This document shows, one piece after another, positions 1-4,897 of a stretch of DNA of 6,587 nucleotides. A program made the position numbers and the translations under genes. Source of the stretch: an uncultured Eubacteriales bacterium (GTDB lineage: Bacteria; Bacillota; Clostridia; Christensenellales; Borkfalkiaceae). The stretch's first letter is position 1. Each line of letters starts with the position of its first letter. The DNA lies in assembly GCA_900556195.1 (NCBI GenBank), contig USOJ01000061.1, positions 1-6,587 of the forward strand, in the 5' to 3' direction. Below the pieces are notes generated by a model. The model saw nothing but the letters and a program-made list of their open reading frames with translations. It was not told the origin of the DNA and ran no database searches.

Positions 1-231
1 GTGCTTGTCCTGCTTCGGGTCACCGTAGAGTCCGGGGGGAACGAGGTTGATGTAGGTGCCGTTTTCCTCGATGCGGCGGGTGCGCATGCGCAGGATGGGC
101 ATGTCCGTGCCGTACATGACGTGCTTCGGGCCTGCATGGCGCAGGACCTCGGTGATGGCATATTCGCAGCAGTTGGCGCAGAAGTCGTACATGAGATCCG
201 GCGCCTGGTCGAGCGTTTCAAAGGCATTGCC
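1..231 (-). other. C-terminal fragment of an amidohydrolase-2 family protein (foreign segment)
   Basis: Read on the minus strand, these bases encode a stretch with 'APDLMYDFCANC', then 'ITEVLRHAGPKHVMYGTDMP', then 'ILRMRTRRI' and 'YINLVPPGLYG'. The pattern of a beta strand, a helix ending in G-P-x-x-V, and the GTD-x-P motif is the last part of the TIM barrel in the amidohydrolase_2 superfamily, where the Asp of GTD is a metal ligand. The rest of the barrel is absent: upstream in the same frame the protein is unrelated. Codons here favour CTC, CTG, ATC, CGC, GCC and TAC, unlike the neighbouring core. I infer DNA from another genome joined in frame. The exact edge cannot be placed better than about 200-245. 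The substrate cannot be told from this fragment. Confidence 0.65.
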
Positions 232-1161
232 GACGTCTTCTTTCGTGTAAGTCTTTTCGCCGTCGGCGAAAAGGGCGGTTTTTATCGCGGCGGTTTCTTC
301 GCCTTCCGTCGGCGTTATATCCGAAGACTTATCGAGCGCGCGCCCTAAAACGTTATAGATAATCGAATCGGGGTCTATATTGCCGTTTTTATCCGCAAAG
401 CCACCGATAATCGACTTAATCGAGGACTTTATCGTTTCTTTTACGCTGTCGGGAAGATTTTCTATCGTAAGATTTTCGTACTCGCCCGTCGTCGAGGAGG
501 CAAGGTCGTTTACGACTTCGTCTATTACCGCGATCGTTGCGTCGGTAACCGTATCAACCGTCGCGCCGTCGGCTTTAATCGCTTCGAAAATCCTGCCCGA
601 CTTTTCGTCGAGATATTCGTCCGTAAGCCCTAAATCGTTAAGCACGGTATCTACGGTTTTATCCGATGACTCTTCGTTACTTATGAAGTCGTTTATCGTG
701 TCCGACAGCGCGGACTTGACGGAGAGCCTCAACATGGATTTAGAAAGGTTTTCCACCACGACGTCTATACTGCCCGACATCTCGTTAAGAACAGTGGAAA
801 CGTTGGCGTTTATAACCCGCTTTATCGCCGCTTCGGTTTCCGCCTTATTGAAAAGCAGGGCGAAAAGTTGCGGCGTGGTCGCTTTTATAGAAAACGTAAG
901 CGTAACTTTATCTTTGCCGAGTTGATCGAGTACGTCGGCGATGACCTCGTTTTCGTTTATTTCGCCCGTTTGGGAGGAATCGGGCGAAGAATCTTCGGTT
1001 ATAAGAACGGTTTTAAGTTCGTTCGTAAGTTCGGGCGTGGTTACTACTTTCGCCCCGTAATTCATGGCGGGGGCGAAAAAATAACTCGCTATCGTAAGAA
1101 CGCAAAAACATACGATAACCGCGTTGAAAATATACGCCAAAAGTCTCGTTGAAATCTTCAT
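1..1161 (-). CDS. Hypothetical membrane-anchored protein, running into a foreign amidohydrolase tail; open at the left edge
   Basis: The minus strand is open for 387 codons from the ATG at 1161 to the window edge, with no stop, so the frame is longer than seen. Residues 1-4 are basic and residues ~7-31 form one hydrophobic segment (LLAYIFNAVIVCFCVLTI...), read as a signal anchor. Residues ~45-300 are acidic, rich in S, T, D, E, I and V, and look like helical repeats of the type 'DTVLNDLGL...', probably facing outward. I recognise no family for this part. From about residue 308 (base ~240 downwards) codon use shifts to GC-rich synonyms and the protein becomes amidohydrolase-like, listed separately. 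The natural gene therefore probably ended elsewhere. The start is chosen because the membrane segment follows it directly; a TTG at 1200 is in frame but lies in the promoter. The gene is divergent from rng and no Shine-Dalgarno is visible. Confidence 0.75.
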   Translation of the reverse strand, partial: MKISTRLLAYIFNAVIVCFCVLTIASYFFAPAMNYGAKVVTTPELTNELKTVLITEDSSPDSSQTGEINENEVIADVLDQLGKDKVTLTFSIKATTPQLFALLFNKAETEAAIKRVINANVSTVLNEMSGSIDVVVENLSKSMLRLSVKSALSDTINDFISNEESSDKTVDTVLNDLGLTDEYLDEKSGRIFEAIKADGATVDTVTDATIAVIDEVVNDLASSTTGEYENLTIENLPDSVKETIKSSIKSIIGGFADKNGNIDPDSIIYNVLGRALDKSSDITPTEGEETAAIKTALFADGEKTYTKEDVGNAFETLDQAPDLMYDFCANCCEYAITEVLRHAGPKHVMYGTDMPILRMRTRRIEENGTYINLVPPGLYGDPKQDKH

Positions 1162-1170
1162 AGTAGTAAC

Positions 1171-1200
1171 AGTATAATATTCTTCGCGCGTTTTTGTCAA
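1171..1200 (-). promoter_or_regulatory. Sigma-A-type promoter of the minus-strand membrane protein gene
   Basis: On the minus strand TTGACA (1200-1195) is followed after 18 bases by TATACT (1176-1171). The predicted transcription start is about 1164, only three or four bases before the ATG at 1161, so the transcript would be almost leaderless. An alternative -10, TATTAT at 1179-1174, has a poor 15-base spacing and also leaves fewer than ten leader bases. Confidence 0.65.
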
Positions 1201-1226
1201 CGAAAAATTAAAATTTATTAAAGTTC

Positions 1227-1255
1227 TTGCTTAATTTCCGCAAATGTGATATTAT
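1227..1255 (+). promoter_or_regulatory. Extended -10 promoter of rng
   Basis: TTGCTT (1227-1232) is separated by 17 bases from TATTAT (1250-1255), and TG at 1247-1248 gives an extended -10 (TGA-TATTAT). Transcription would start near 1262, leaving a leader of about 45 bases before the rng ATG. It is back to back with the minus-strand promoter at 1171-1200. Confidence 0.65.
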
Positions 1256-1306
1256 GATAAACGGTTGTTTTTAATTTACCGAAAGATTTATAAAAAAGAG
1301 GTAAAC

Positions 1307-2803
1307 ATGTCCGTAAATATTTACGTAGACCGATTCGGCGGTAATTACGTCGGCGCGGTCGCGAAAGACGGGAAAGTAATAGAATACAGACTCGAAACGG
1401 TCAATAAAACGGTTGCGATAGGCAGCGTCTTTAAGGGCAGGGTCGAAAACGTACTTTGCGGAATGAACGCGGCTTTCGTGAACGTGGGCTTAAACCGCAA
1501 CGGCTACCTTGCCGCAGGCGATATGCTTATGGACAGGTCGGAACTTATAGGCAACGTCGAAATGCCGTCCATACTCGACCTTAAAGTGGGCGACGAAGTT
1601 CTCGTTCAGGCTATAAAAGACCCCGCCGGCACGAAAGGCGTAAGACTTACGTCGAACGTCTCTTTCGCGGGGCGTTACGTGGTATTTATGCCGAGTATCG
1701 ATTTCGTCGGCGTTTCGAGAAAGATTACGGACGAAAAACAGAGAGAAAGGCTTTTGAAAATCGCGCGCGAGTGCTGCCCCAAAAAGACGGGCGTTATTAT
1801 CCGCACGGCGGGCGAGAACGCGGGCAAAGCCGAAATTAAAAGAGAAATTTCGGCGTTGAAAAAACGCTACGATACCATACTCAAACAGTTCAGAAAACAA
1901 CCCGCGCCGTCGCTGTTGTACGAAGAAGGCAATCTCGCGCTTCGCATGATCCGCGACGTGTATTCCGAAGATATAGACAAATTCATAGTGGGCGATAAAG
2001 AAACGTATAAAACCGTACTCGAATACGCCAAAAAATTCGAAGCCGAACTTAAAAGCAAACTCGTGCTTTACGATAAAAAACGGGATATGTTCTCTTATTA
2101 CGGACTTTCCGCGGGCGTCGAAGAAATGCTTTCGAGTAACGTCGCCATGGCAAGCGGAGCGTATCTCGTCATCGATAAGACCGAAGCGTTGACCGTCATC
2201 GACGTGAATACGGGCAGTTTCGTAGGGAACGAAGATATGGAAGAAACCGCGTTTTCGACCAATCTGGAAGCGGCTGCGGAAATCGCAAGACAACTTCGGC
2301 TTCGCAACATAGCGGGTATCATCGTCGTTGACTTTATCGACATGAAAGAAGAGAAACACAGAAAAAAACTTCTCGAAGAATTGACGGTTTATCTGGCGGA
2401 AGACAGAGAAAAATGCGCGGTCGTCGGAATGAGTCCGCTCGGGCTGGTAGAGATAACCCGCAAGAAAAAACGCCGCGAAAGTGTTTCGTCGCTCGTTCAG
2501 CCTTGCCCCTATTGTCAGGGTACGGGGCTTATCGAGTCGAACGATTATATCGTCATGAAGATAAGGGCGGGGCTGCTCGATCTGTTCGCCGACGGTTACG
2601 ATAACGCGGTTATCGACTGCAACGTCGACATAGCCGAGTACATATTTGCGAAAAAATGTCTTAAAAGCGACGTGGAAAAAATCTGGACCAACAAGCGGGT
2701 GTACGTGATACCGCATAAGACCTATCACCGCGAATTTTTCCTGATGAAAGGCGACAACGATTTTGCGATGAGCGTTCCCGAAAAAGCCCGCCTGCTCTAT
2801 TGA
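1307..2803 (+). CDS. rng: Ribonuclease G/E family endoribonuclease
   Basis: This is a 498-residue single-strand-specific endoribonuclease of the RNase E/G family, which cleaves AU-rich 5'-monophosphorylated RNA in rRNA maturation and mRNA turnover in the cytoplasm. An S1-like RNA-binding domain lies at residues ~35-120 (GSVFKGRVENVLCGMNAAFVNVG). The DNase I-like catalytic core carries the Mg-binding motifs IDVNTG (Asp299, Asn301) and VVDFIDM (Asp342), equivalent to Asp303, Asn305 and Asp346 of E. coli RNase E. CPYCQG (Cys400, Cys403) is the zinc-link that joins dimers. The length matches RNase G and there is no long RNase E scaffold tail. The ATG at 1307 is preferred over the in-frame TTG at 1265 because AAGAGGT lies five bases upstream of it and the family-typical N-terminus (MSVNIYVDRF) starts there. 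The stop is followed after 53 bases by the HNH gene, probably on the same transcript. Confidence 0.95.
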   Translation: MSVNIYVDRFGGNYVGAVAKDGKVIEYRLETVNKTVAIGSVFKGRVENVLCGMNAAFVNVGLNRNGYLAAGDMLMDRSELIGNVEMPSILDLKVGDEVLVQAIKDPAGTKGVRLTSNVSFAGRYVVFMPSIDFVGVSRKITDEKQRERLLKIARECCPKKTGVIIRTAGENAGKAEIKREISALKKRYDTILKQFRKQPAPSLLYEEGNLALRMIRDVYSEDIDKFIVGDKETYKTVLEYAKKFEAELKSKLVLYDKKRDMFSYYGLSAGVEEMLSSNVAMASGAYLVIDKTEALTVIDVNTGSFVGNEDMEETAFSTNLEAAAEIARQLRLRNIAGIIVVDFIDMKEEKHRKKLLEELTVYLAEDREKCAVVGMSPLGLVEITRKKKRRESVSSLVQPCPYCQGTGLIESNDYIVMKIRAGLLDLFADGYDNAVIDCNVDIAEYIFAKKCLKSDVEKIWTNKRVYVIPHKTYHREFFLMKGDNDFAMSVPEKARLLY

Positions 2804-2856
2804 TTTTTACCGAAACGGCAATTCACCGGGAAATACGCGGATAACGGAAAATAATT

Positions 2857-3294
2857 ATGGAATATAAACTCAATTTCGAACTCGTTCCCGACGGGTGCTG
2901 GTATTCGAATTTAAGAAGCGAACTCCCTAAAAAACTATGGGATATCGTAAGAAAAGACGCATACGCGCGGGCGAACGGAAAATGTATGATTTGCGGCAGA
3001 CCCGCAAAACGGCTCGAAGCGCACGAAAAGTGGAGTTACGACGAAAAGACGGCTACGCAAAAACTCGAAGACGTAATCGCCGTATGCCATACCTGCCACA
3101 GCGTTATTCATATAGGCAGAACGCAACTAATGGGCGAAGAAGATAAGGCTATAGCGCAGTTTATAAGGGTAAACAAGTGTTCTTACGCCGACTATCGGAA
3201 AGCCCTCGGCGAAGCGAACGCAAGACACCGTAAACTTAACGAAATTCCCGAATGGAATCTCGATATATCCTGGCTCAAACGCTTCGGCGAATGA
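2857..3294 (+). CDS. Small HNH-type zinc-binding protein (putative HNH nuclease)
   Basis: The 145-residue protein has a compact treble-clef region: CMIC (Cys43, Cys46), then LEAHEKWSYDE (His56), then VCHTCHSVIH (Cys77, Cys80, His81, His85). The paired CxxC motifs with an intervening A-H-E and a final H-x-x-x-H are typical of HNH nucleases, in which the cysteines hold structural zinc and the histidines bind the catalytic metal and act as general base. The flanks are helical and charged, with no extra recognisable domain, so the target (DNA repair, restriction or mobile-element-like) cannot be named. The start is supported by GGAAA seven bases before the ATG, a weak ribosome site. With rng 53 bases upstream and no promoter visible between them, it is probably the second gene of that unit. 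Composition matches the core genome. The fold assignment is fairly sure; nuclease activity is inferred. Confidence 0.8.
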   Translation: MEYKLNFELVPDGCWYSNLRSELPKKLWDIVRKDAYARANGKCMICGRPAKRLEAHEKWSYDEKTATQKLEDVIAVCHTCHSVIHIGRTQLMGEEDKAIAQFIRVNKCSYADYRKALGEANARHRKLNEIPEWNLDISWLKRFGE

Positions 3295-3308
3295 AGCGAA
3301 TCAACCTC

Positions 3309-3370
3309 GGGCAGGGTTGCCCCTCTTCGGCACTCTATGCGTGCCACCTCTCCCGCTTTCCTGGAAAGGC
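3309..3370. repeat. Intergenic palindromic repeat with three small hairpins
   Basis: Three inverted repeats follow one another within 62 bases: GGGCA-GGGT-TGCCC (3309-3322), GGCAC-N7-GTGCC (3329-3345) and a near-palindrome around TTTCCTGGAAA (3357-3367). The stretch is richer in GC than the AT-rich bases after it and codes for nothing convincing. Read on the other strand (a GCCTTTCC/GGAAAGC core, then AGGTGGCACGC, then GAGGGGCAACC) it resembles the abundant interspersed intergenic repeats of Clostridia genomes. That resemblance is from memory, not from a search. It sits just after the HNH stop and may also slow or end transcription. Confidence 0.5.
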
Positions 3371-3414
3371 AAAACCGTCGGAATTAAATAAAATAAAAAA
3401 TATTCGCATTGCCC

Positions 3415-3443
3415 TTGACAAAACGAATATAATGTAGTAAAAT
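3415..3443 (+). promoter_or_regulatory. Consensus promoter of the candidate antitoxin RNA
   Basis: TTGACA (3415-3420), a 17-base spacer and TAAAAT (3438-3443) form a near-ideal vegetative promoter. No open reading frame starts downstream; the transcript runs about 100 bases into the terminator hairpin at 3504-3549. A strong promoter on a short non-coding unit is what an antisense antitoxin needs. Confidence 0.7.
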
Positions 3444-3449
3444 AATAGC

Positions 3450-3549
3450 GCAGAGGGCGAAACCGGTCAGGCGGTCAGCCCGAAGTATTTGAGTAAATCA
3501 TTTAAGAAATAATCGCCACTTCCGGACACGAGGGCGATTATTTCTTTTT
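3450..3549 (+). ncRNA. Candidate antisense antitoxin RNA of a type I toxin-antitoxin module
   Basis: The unit is defined by the promoter at 3415-3443 (start expected at about 3447-3450) and by the hairpin plus T-run ending at 3549, giving an RNA of about 100 nt. It contains no ATG-initiated frame of note. Its last ~50 bases are fully complementary to the 3' end of the toxin mRNA, because the two units converge and share the terminator; it covers the last codons of the toxin (3538-3549). Near its 5' end GGGC (3455-3458) can pair with GCCC (3478-3481). GGTCAGCCC (3473-3481) can also pair, with one bulged A, with GGGCGACC in the toxin leader (3661-3654), a possible second contact outside the overlap. 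The antitoxin role is inferred from the layout; no known RNA family was recognised. Confidence 0.6.
3504..3549. terminator. Shared bidirectional terminator of the convergent toxin and antitoxin RNAs
   Basis: A perfect 14-bp inverted repeat (AAGAAATAATCGCC at 3504-3517, GGCGATTATTTCTT at 3533-3546) encloses a 15-base loop that contains TCCGGA. On the plus strand the right arm runs into TTTCTTTTT, a good U-tract. On the minus strand the arm ends in TTATTTCTT, then AAAT, which is weaker. The toxin stop codon (3540-3538) lies inside the stem. Because both RNAs carry this hairpin, their loops are complementary and could make the first kissing contact. Confidence 0.8.
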
Positions 3550-3612
3550 ATCGAACAATGTTTTCACTATGTACGCAAAAAGTATTAAGCAAAATAAAGA
3601 GATAATATCCAT
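3538..3612 (-). CDS. Candidate type I toxin: 24-residue hydrophobic membrane peptide
   Basis: The frame starts with the ATG at 3612 and ends with TAA at 3540-3538. The peptide begins MDIISLFCLILF, continues AYIVKTLF and ends in DKKK, so residues 3-20 form a single hydrophobic, probably membrane-spanning helix followed by a basic tail. Support for translation is strong for such a short frame: GGAGGTGAT (3627-3619), a full complement to the 16S rRNA 3' end, lies 6 to 10 bases upstream. TTGCTA-17-TATAAT with TG at the extended position (3704-3676) supplies a promoter. Size, helix and basic end fit the par/Fst, TxpA, BsrG and holin-like classes of type I toxins, which damage the membrane; I cannot assign it to one of them. 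The leader is structured over the ribosome site and a convergent RNA overlaps the 3' end, as expected for antisense control. It lies between the HNH gene and xre but looks independent of both. Confidence 0.7.
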   Translation of the reverse strand: MDIISLFCLILFAYIVKTLFDKKK

Positions 3613-3618
3613 TTTGCA

Positions 3619-3641
3619 ATCACCTCCCTTTGTAGGAAGTG
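3619..3641 (-). promoter_or_regulatory. Ribosome site of the toxin, sequestered in a leader hairpin
   Basis: On the minus strand CACTTCCT (3641-3634) pairs with GGGAGGTG (3628-3621) across the loop ACAAA: eight pairs, two of them G-U. The Shine-Dalgarno core GGAGG (3627-3623) is wholly inside the stem. Translation of the toxin would therefore be intrinsically low. The same device is known for fst of plasmid pAD1 and for several Bacillus type I toxins. Confidence 0.6.
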
Positions 3642-3675
3642 CTAACCGCCGCAGGTCGCCCTTGCGCTGTTGAAA

Positions 3676-3704
3676 ATTATAGCACTATAAAGTATATTTA
3701 GCAA
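3676..3704 (-). promoter_or_regulatory. Extended -10 promoter of the toxin gene
   Basis: On the minus strand TTGCTA (3704-3699), 17 bases, then TATAAT (3681-3676) preceded by TGC. A consensus -10 with the TGn extension and ideal spacing predicts a start near 3669 and a leader of about 57 bases. The toxin mRNA would be about 165 nt, ending at the shared terminator. Confidence 0.75.
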
Positions 3705-3760
3705 GAAATAGGATAGTAAATAAGAAAAAAATAAAATTAGTCATTCAAAACCCCGTAAAA

Positions 3761-3777
3761 TTAGTAGTTTTAACTAA
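3761..3777. promoter_or_regulatory. Operator-like palindrome O2 upstream of xre
   Basis: TTAG-N9-CTAA spans 17 bases with 5-bp arms (TTAGT/ACTAA). It has the same length and the same outer half-sites as the stronger palindrome at 3791-3807, and starts 30 bases upstream of it, about three helical turns. It is probably a second binding site for the XRE regulator. Confidence 0.4.
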
Positions 3778-3780
3778 ATA

Positions 3781-3810
3781 TTGAAATAATTTAGGGAAAA
3801 TCCCTAATAT
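3781..3810 (+). promoter_or_regulatory. Putative promoter of xre-comF, with almost no leader
   Basis: TTGAAA (3781-3786), 18 bases, then TAATAT (3805-3810). The expected start is at or within a few bases of the ATG at 3817, so the message would be leaderless. AGG at 3813-3815 is only one base from the ATG and cannot be a normal ribosome site. The palindrome O1 lies within this promoter. Confidence 0.45.
3791..3807. promoter_or_regulatory. Operator-like palindrome O1 inside the xre promoter
   Basis: TTAGGGA-AAA-TCCCTAA is a perfect 7-bp inverted repeat with a 3-base centre. It occupies the spacer and the edge of the -10 of the putative xre promoter, where a bound repressor would exclude polymerase. 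It is most likely the autoregulatory site of the adjacent XRE protein, by analogy with small HTH_3 repressors. Confidence 0.5.
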
Positions 3811-3816
3811 ATAGGT

Positions 3817-4020
3817 ATGGAAATATTTAGTGAAAGAATTAAAGAGTTGCGTACAGACGAGGGATTAACTCAAATCGAATTGGCGGCAAAACTTAACGTT
3901 ACAAACAGCAGCGTGTGTGATTGGGAAAGGGGAAGAGTAGAGCCGTCGCTTGAAATGCTCGTGGCGATCGCGAAGTTTTTCGAAGTTTCCGTCGATTATC
4001 TTCTCGGTTTGGAAGACTGA
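3817..4020 (+). CDS. Small XRE-family helix-turn-helix transcriptional regulator
   Basis: The 67-residue protein is a single HTH_3 (lambda Cro/C1-type) DNA-binding domain with no effector or dimerisation extension. It begins FSERIKELRTDEGLTQIELA, with the motif helices at residues ~18-40 (TQIELAAKLNVTNSSVCDWERG) and the usual closing phrase PSLEMLVAIAKFFEVSVDYLLG. It acts in the cytoplasm on DNA. The start is the only ATG that keeps the first helix whole. Two 17-bp palindromes upstream, one within the promoter, suggest that it represses its own unit. The stop is one base before the comF ATG, so the pair is translationally coupled and the regulator probably sets comF expression. The toxin promoter lies about 115 bases upstream on the other strand, so control of that unit too is possible but not shown. 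Confidence 0.88.
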   Translation: MEIFSERIKELRTDEGLTQIELAAKLNVTNSSVCDWERGRVEPSLEMLVAIAKFFEVSVDYLLGLED

Positions 4021-4021
4021 A

Positions 4022-4762
4022 ATGGATTGGCTGAAAATCAAAGATACGATCTTTAATCGTAACTTAACCTGCAATTTATGCGGCAGGGAAAATTTCAACG
4101 GCAAGCCGTTTTGCGATAAATGCTATCCGTTGCTTGAAAGAAACGACGGCTATATCTGCGATCACTGCGGTTCGCCCGTCGAATATCCCGTGGAATATTG
4201 TAATTGTTGCGCGGGCAAAAACGTCAACTTCGACTTCGCGAGAAGCGAGTTTATCTATACGGGCGAGGTCAAAAAACTCGTACGCGCAATGAAGTTTTCG
4301 TCAGAAGCATACCTTGCCGACGTATTAGCCGAAGAAACTTTCGAAAAGTTTATAAAGTGCGGATATAAGGCGGATATAGTGCTTTACGTGCCTATGACGA
4401 AAAAGCGCGAAAGAAGCAGAGGTTACAATCAGGGCAGGCTTATCGCAAGGCGGATAGCCTACCTTGCGGGATTGCCGCTCGGCGACGGGGTAGTTTCCAA
4501 AAAAGAAGGTGCGGCGAGGCAGGTCGGGCTTACCCGCGAAGAGAGAAGAAGAAATCTCGACGGAAGTTTCCGCGTGGAAGATAAGTCTGCGGTTGCGGGC
4601 AAAAGAGTTCTGCTCGTCGACGACGTAATGACCACGGGTTCTACGATGGACGTGCTTGCCGCCGCTCTTAAAAAGGCGGGCGCGGCAGAAGTGAGCGTTT
4701 TAACCGTAGCCGTAACCGCGAGAAAATTCAATTTTCGCGCGGGCAAAGAAACGGGAGAATAA
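4022..4762 (+). CDS. comF: ComF family protein (phosphoribosyltransferase-like competence protein)
   Basis: The 246-residue protein has the two-part build of ComF. An N-terminal zinc module contains CNLC (Cys17, Cys20), CDKC (Cys31, Cys34), CDHC (Cys46, Cys49) and CNCC (from Cys60). A type I phosphoribosyltransferase fold follows, with RGYNQ at 133-137, LTREERRRNL at 170-179 and the PRPP-binding loop VLLVDDVMTTGST at 196-208 (Asp200, Asp201). ComF works with the ComFA helicase on incoming single-stranded DNA in natural transformation, although orphan homologues are widespread and their exact role is unsettled. No comFA lies beside it here. The ATG at 4022 is chosen because it follows the xre stop by one base, has GGAAG six bases upstream within xre, and starts just before the zinc module; the longer in-frame start at 3950 would overlap xre. 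Confidence 0.92.
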   Translation: MDWLKIKDTIFNRNLTCNLCGRENFNGKPFCDKCYPLLERNDGYICDHCGSPVEYPVEYCNCCAGKNVNFDFARSEFIYTGEVKKLVRAMKFSSEAYLADVLAEETFEKFIKCGYKADIVLYVPMTKKRERSRGYNQGRLIARRIAYLAGLPLGDGVVSKKEGAARQVGLTREERRRNLDGSFRVEDKSAVAGKRVLLVDDVMTTGSTMDVLAAALKKAGAAEVSVLTVAVTARKFNFRAGKETGE

Positions 4763-4822
4763 CGGAAACCGTTCAAAAACCGCATTTTTTTGCATTTTTC
4801 TTGAAATACTCACTTAAAATTA

Positions 4823-4851
4823 TTGAAAAATATAACTAAATATAGTAAAAT
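4823..4851 (+). promoter_or_regulatory. Promoter of secA
   Basis: TTGAAA (4823-4828), 17 bases, then TAAAAT (4846-4851), in a strongly AT-rich gap after comF. The start would be near 4858, giving a leader of about 40 bases. AAGGA at 4888-4892, five bases before the ATG, is the ribosome site. Confidence 0.6.
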
Positions 4852-4897
4852 ATACGAAACGGTGCTTTTGCCGCTAATTTTTATATGAAGGATTGTT

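Larger units (their letters stand above)
3447..3668. repeat. Imperfect inverted repeat forming the 5' ends of both RNAs
   Basis: The arm at 3447-3479 (plus) and the arm at 3668-3641 (minus) align by hand at about 26 of 33 positions. Both begin AGCGCA, continue with AGGGCG and ACC, and end with GGCGGT-Y-AGC. Each arm begins at the expected transcription start of its RNA, so the two convergent transcripts have related 5' sequences of about 30 nt. The promoters outside the arms are not clearly alike. Confidence 0.6.

Noticed and set aside
1..925. Plus-strand frames at 1-348 and 380-925
   Set aside because: Both are opposite the continuous 387-codon minus-strand frame, which has a promoter, a membrane anchor and a recognisable amidohydrolase end; the plus frames have none of these.
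1490..2728. 412-codon open frame on the minus strand opposite rng
   Set aside because: It is antiparallel to a gene with all RNase G motifs. The translation is rich in F, R, H and V with no domain, as expected for the mirror of this codon style, and it has no ribosome site.
3252..3437. 61-codon plus-strand frame over the palindromic repeat
   Set aside because: It overlaps the HNH gene end, runs through three hairpins and into the -35/-10 region of the antisense promoter, and has no ribosome site.
3538..4020. Type II toxin-antitoxin pair made of the small peptide and the XRE protein
   Set aside because: The two are on opposite strands with separate promoters; xre is tied to comF, and the peptide already has a complete antisense arrangement.
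4761..4795. Hairpin AACGG-AAA-CCGTT after comF as a terminator
   Set aside because: The stem has only five pairs with a 3-base loop, and the T-run starts about ten bases further on, so I cannot support it as an intrinsic terminator.
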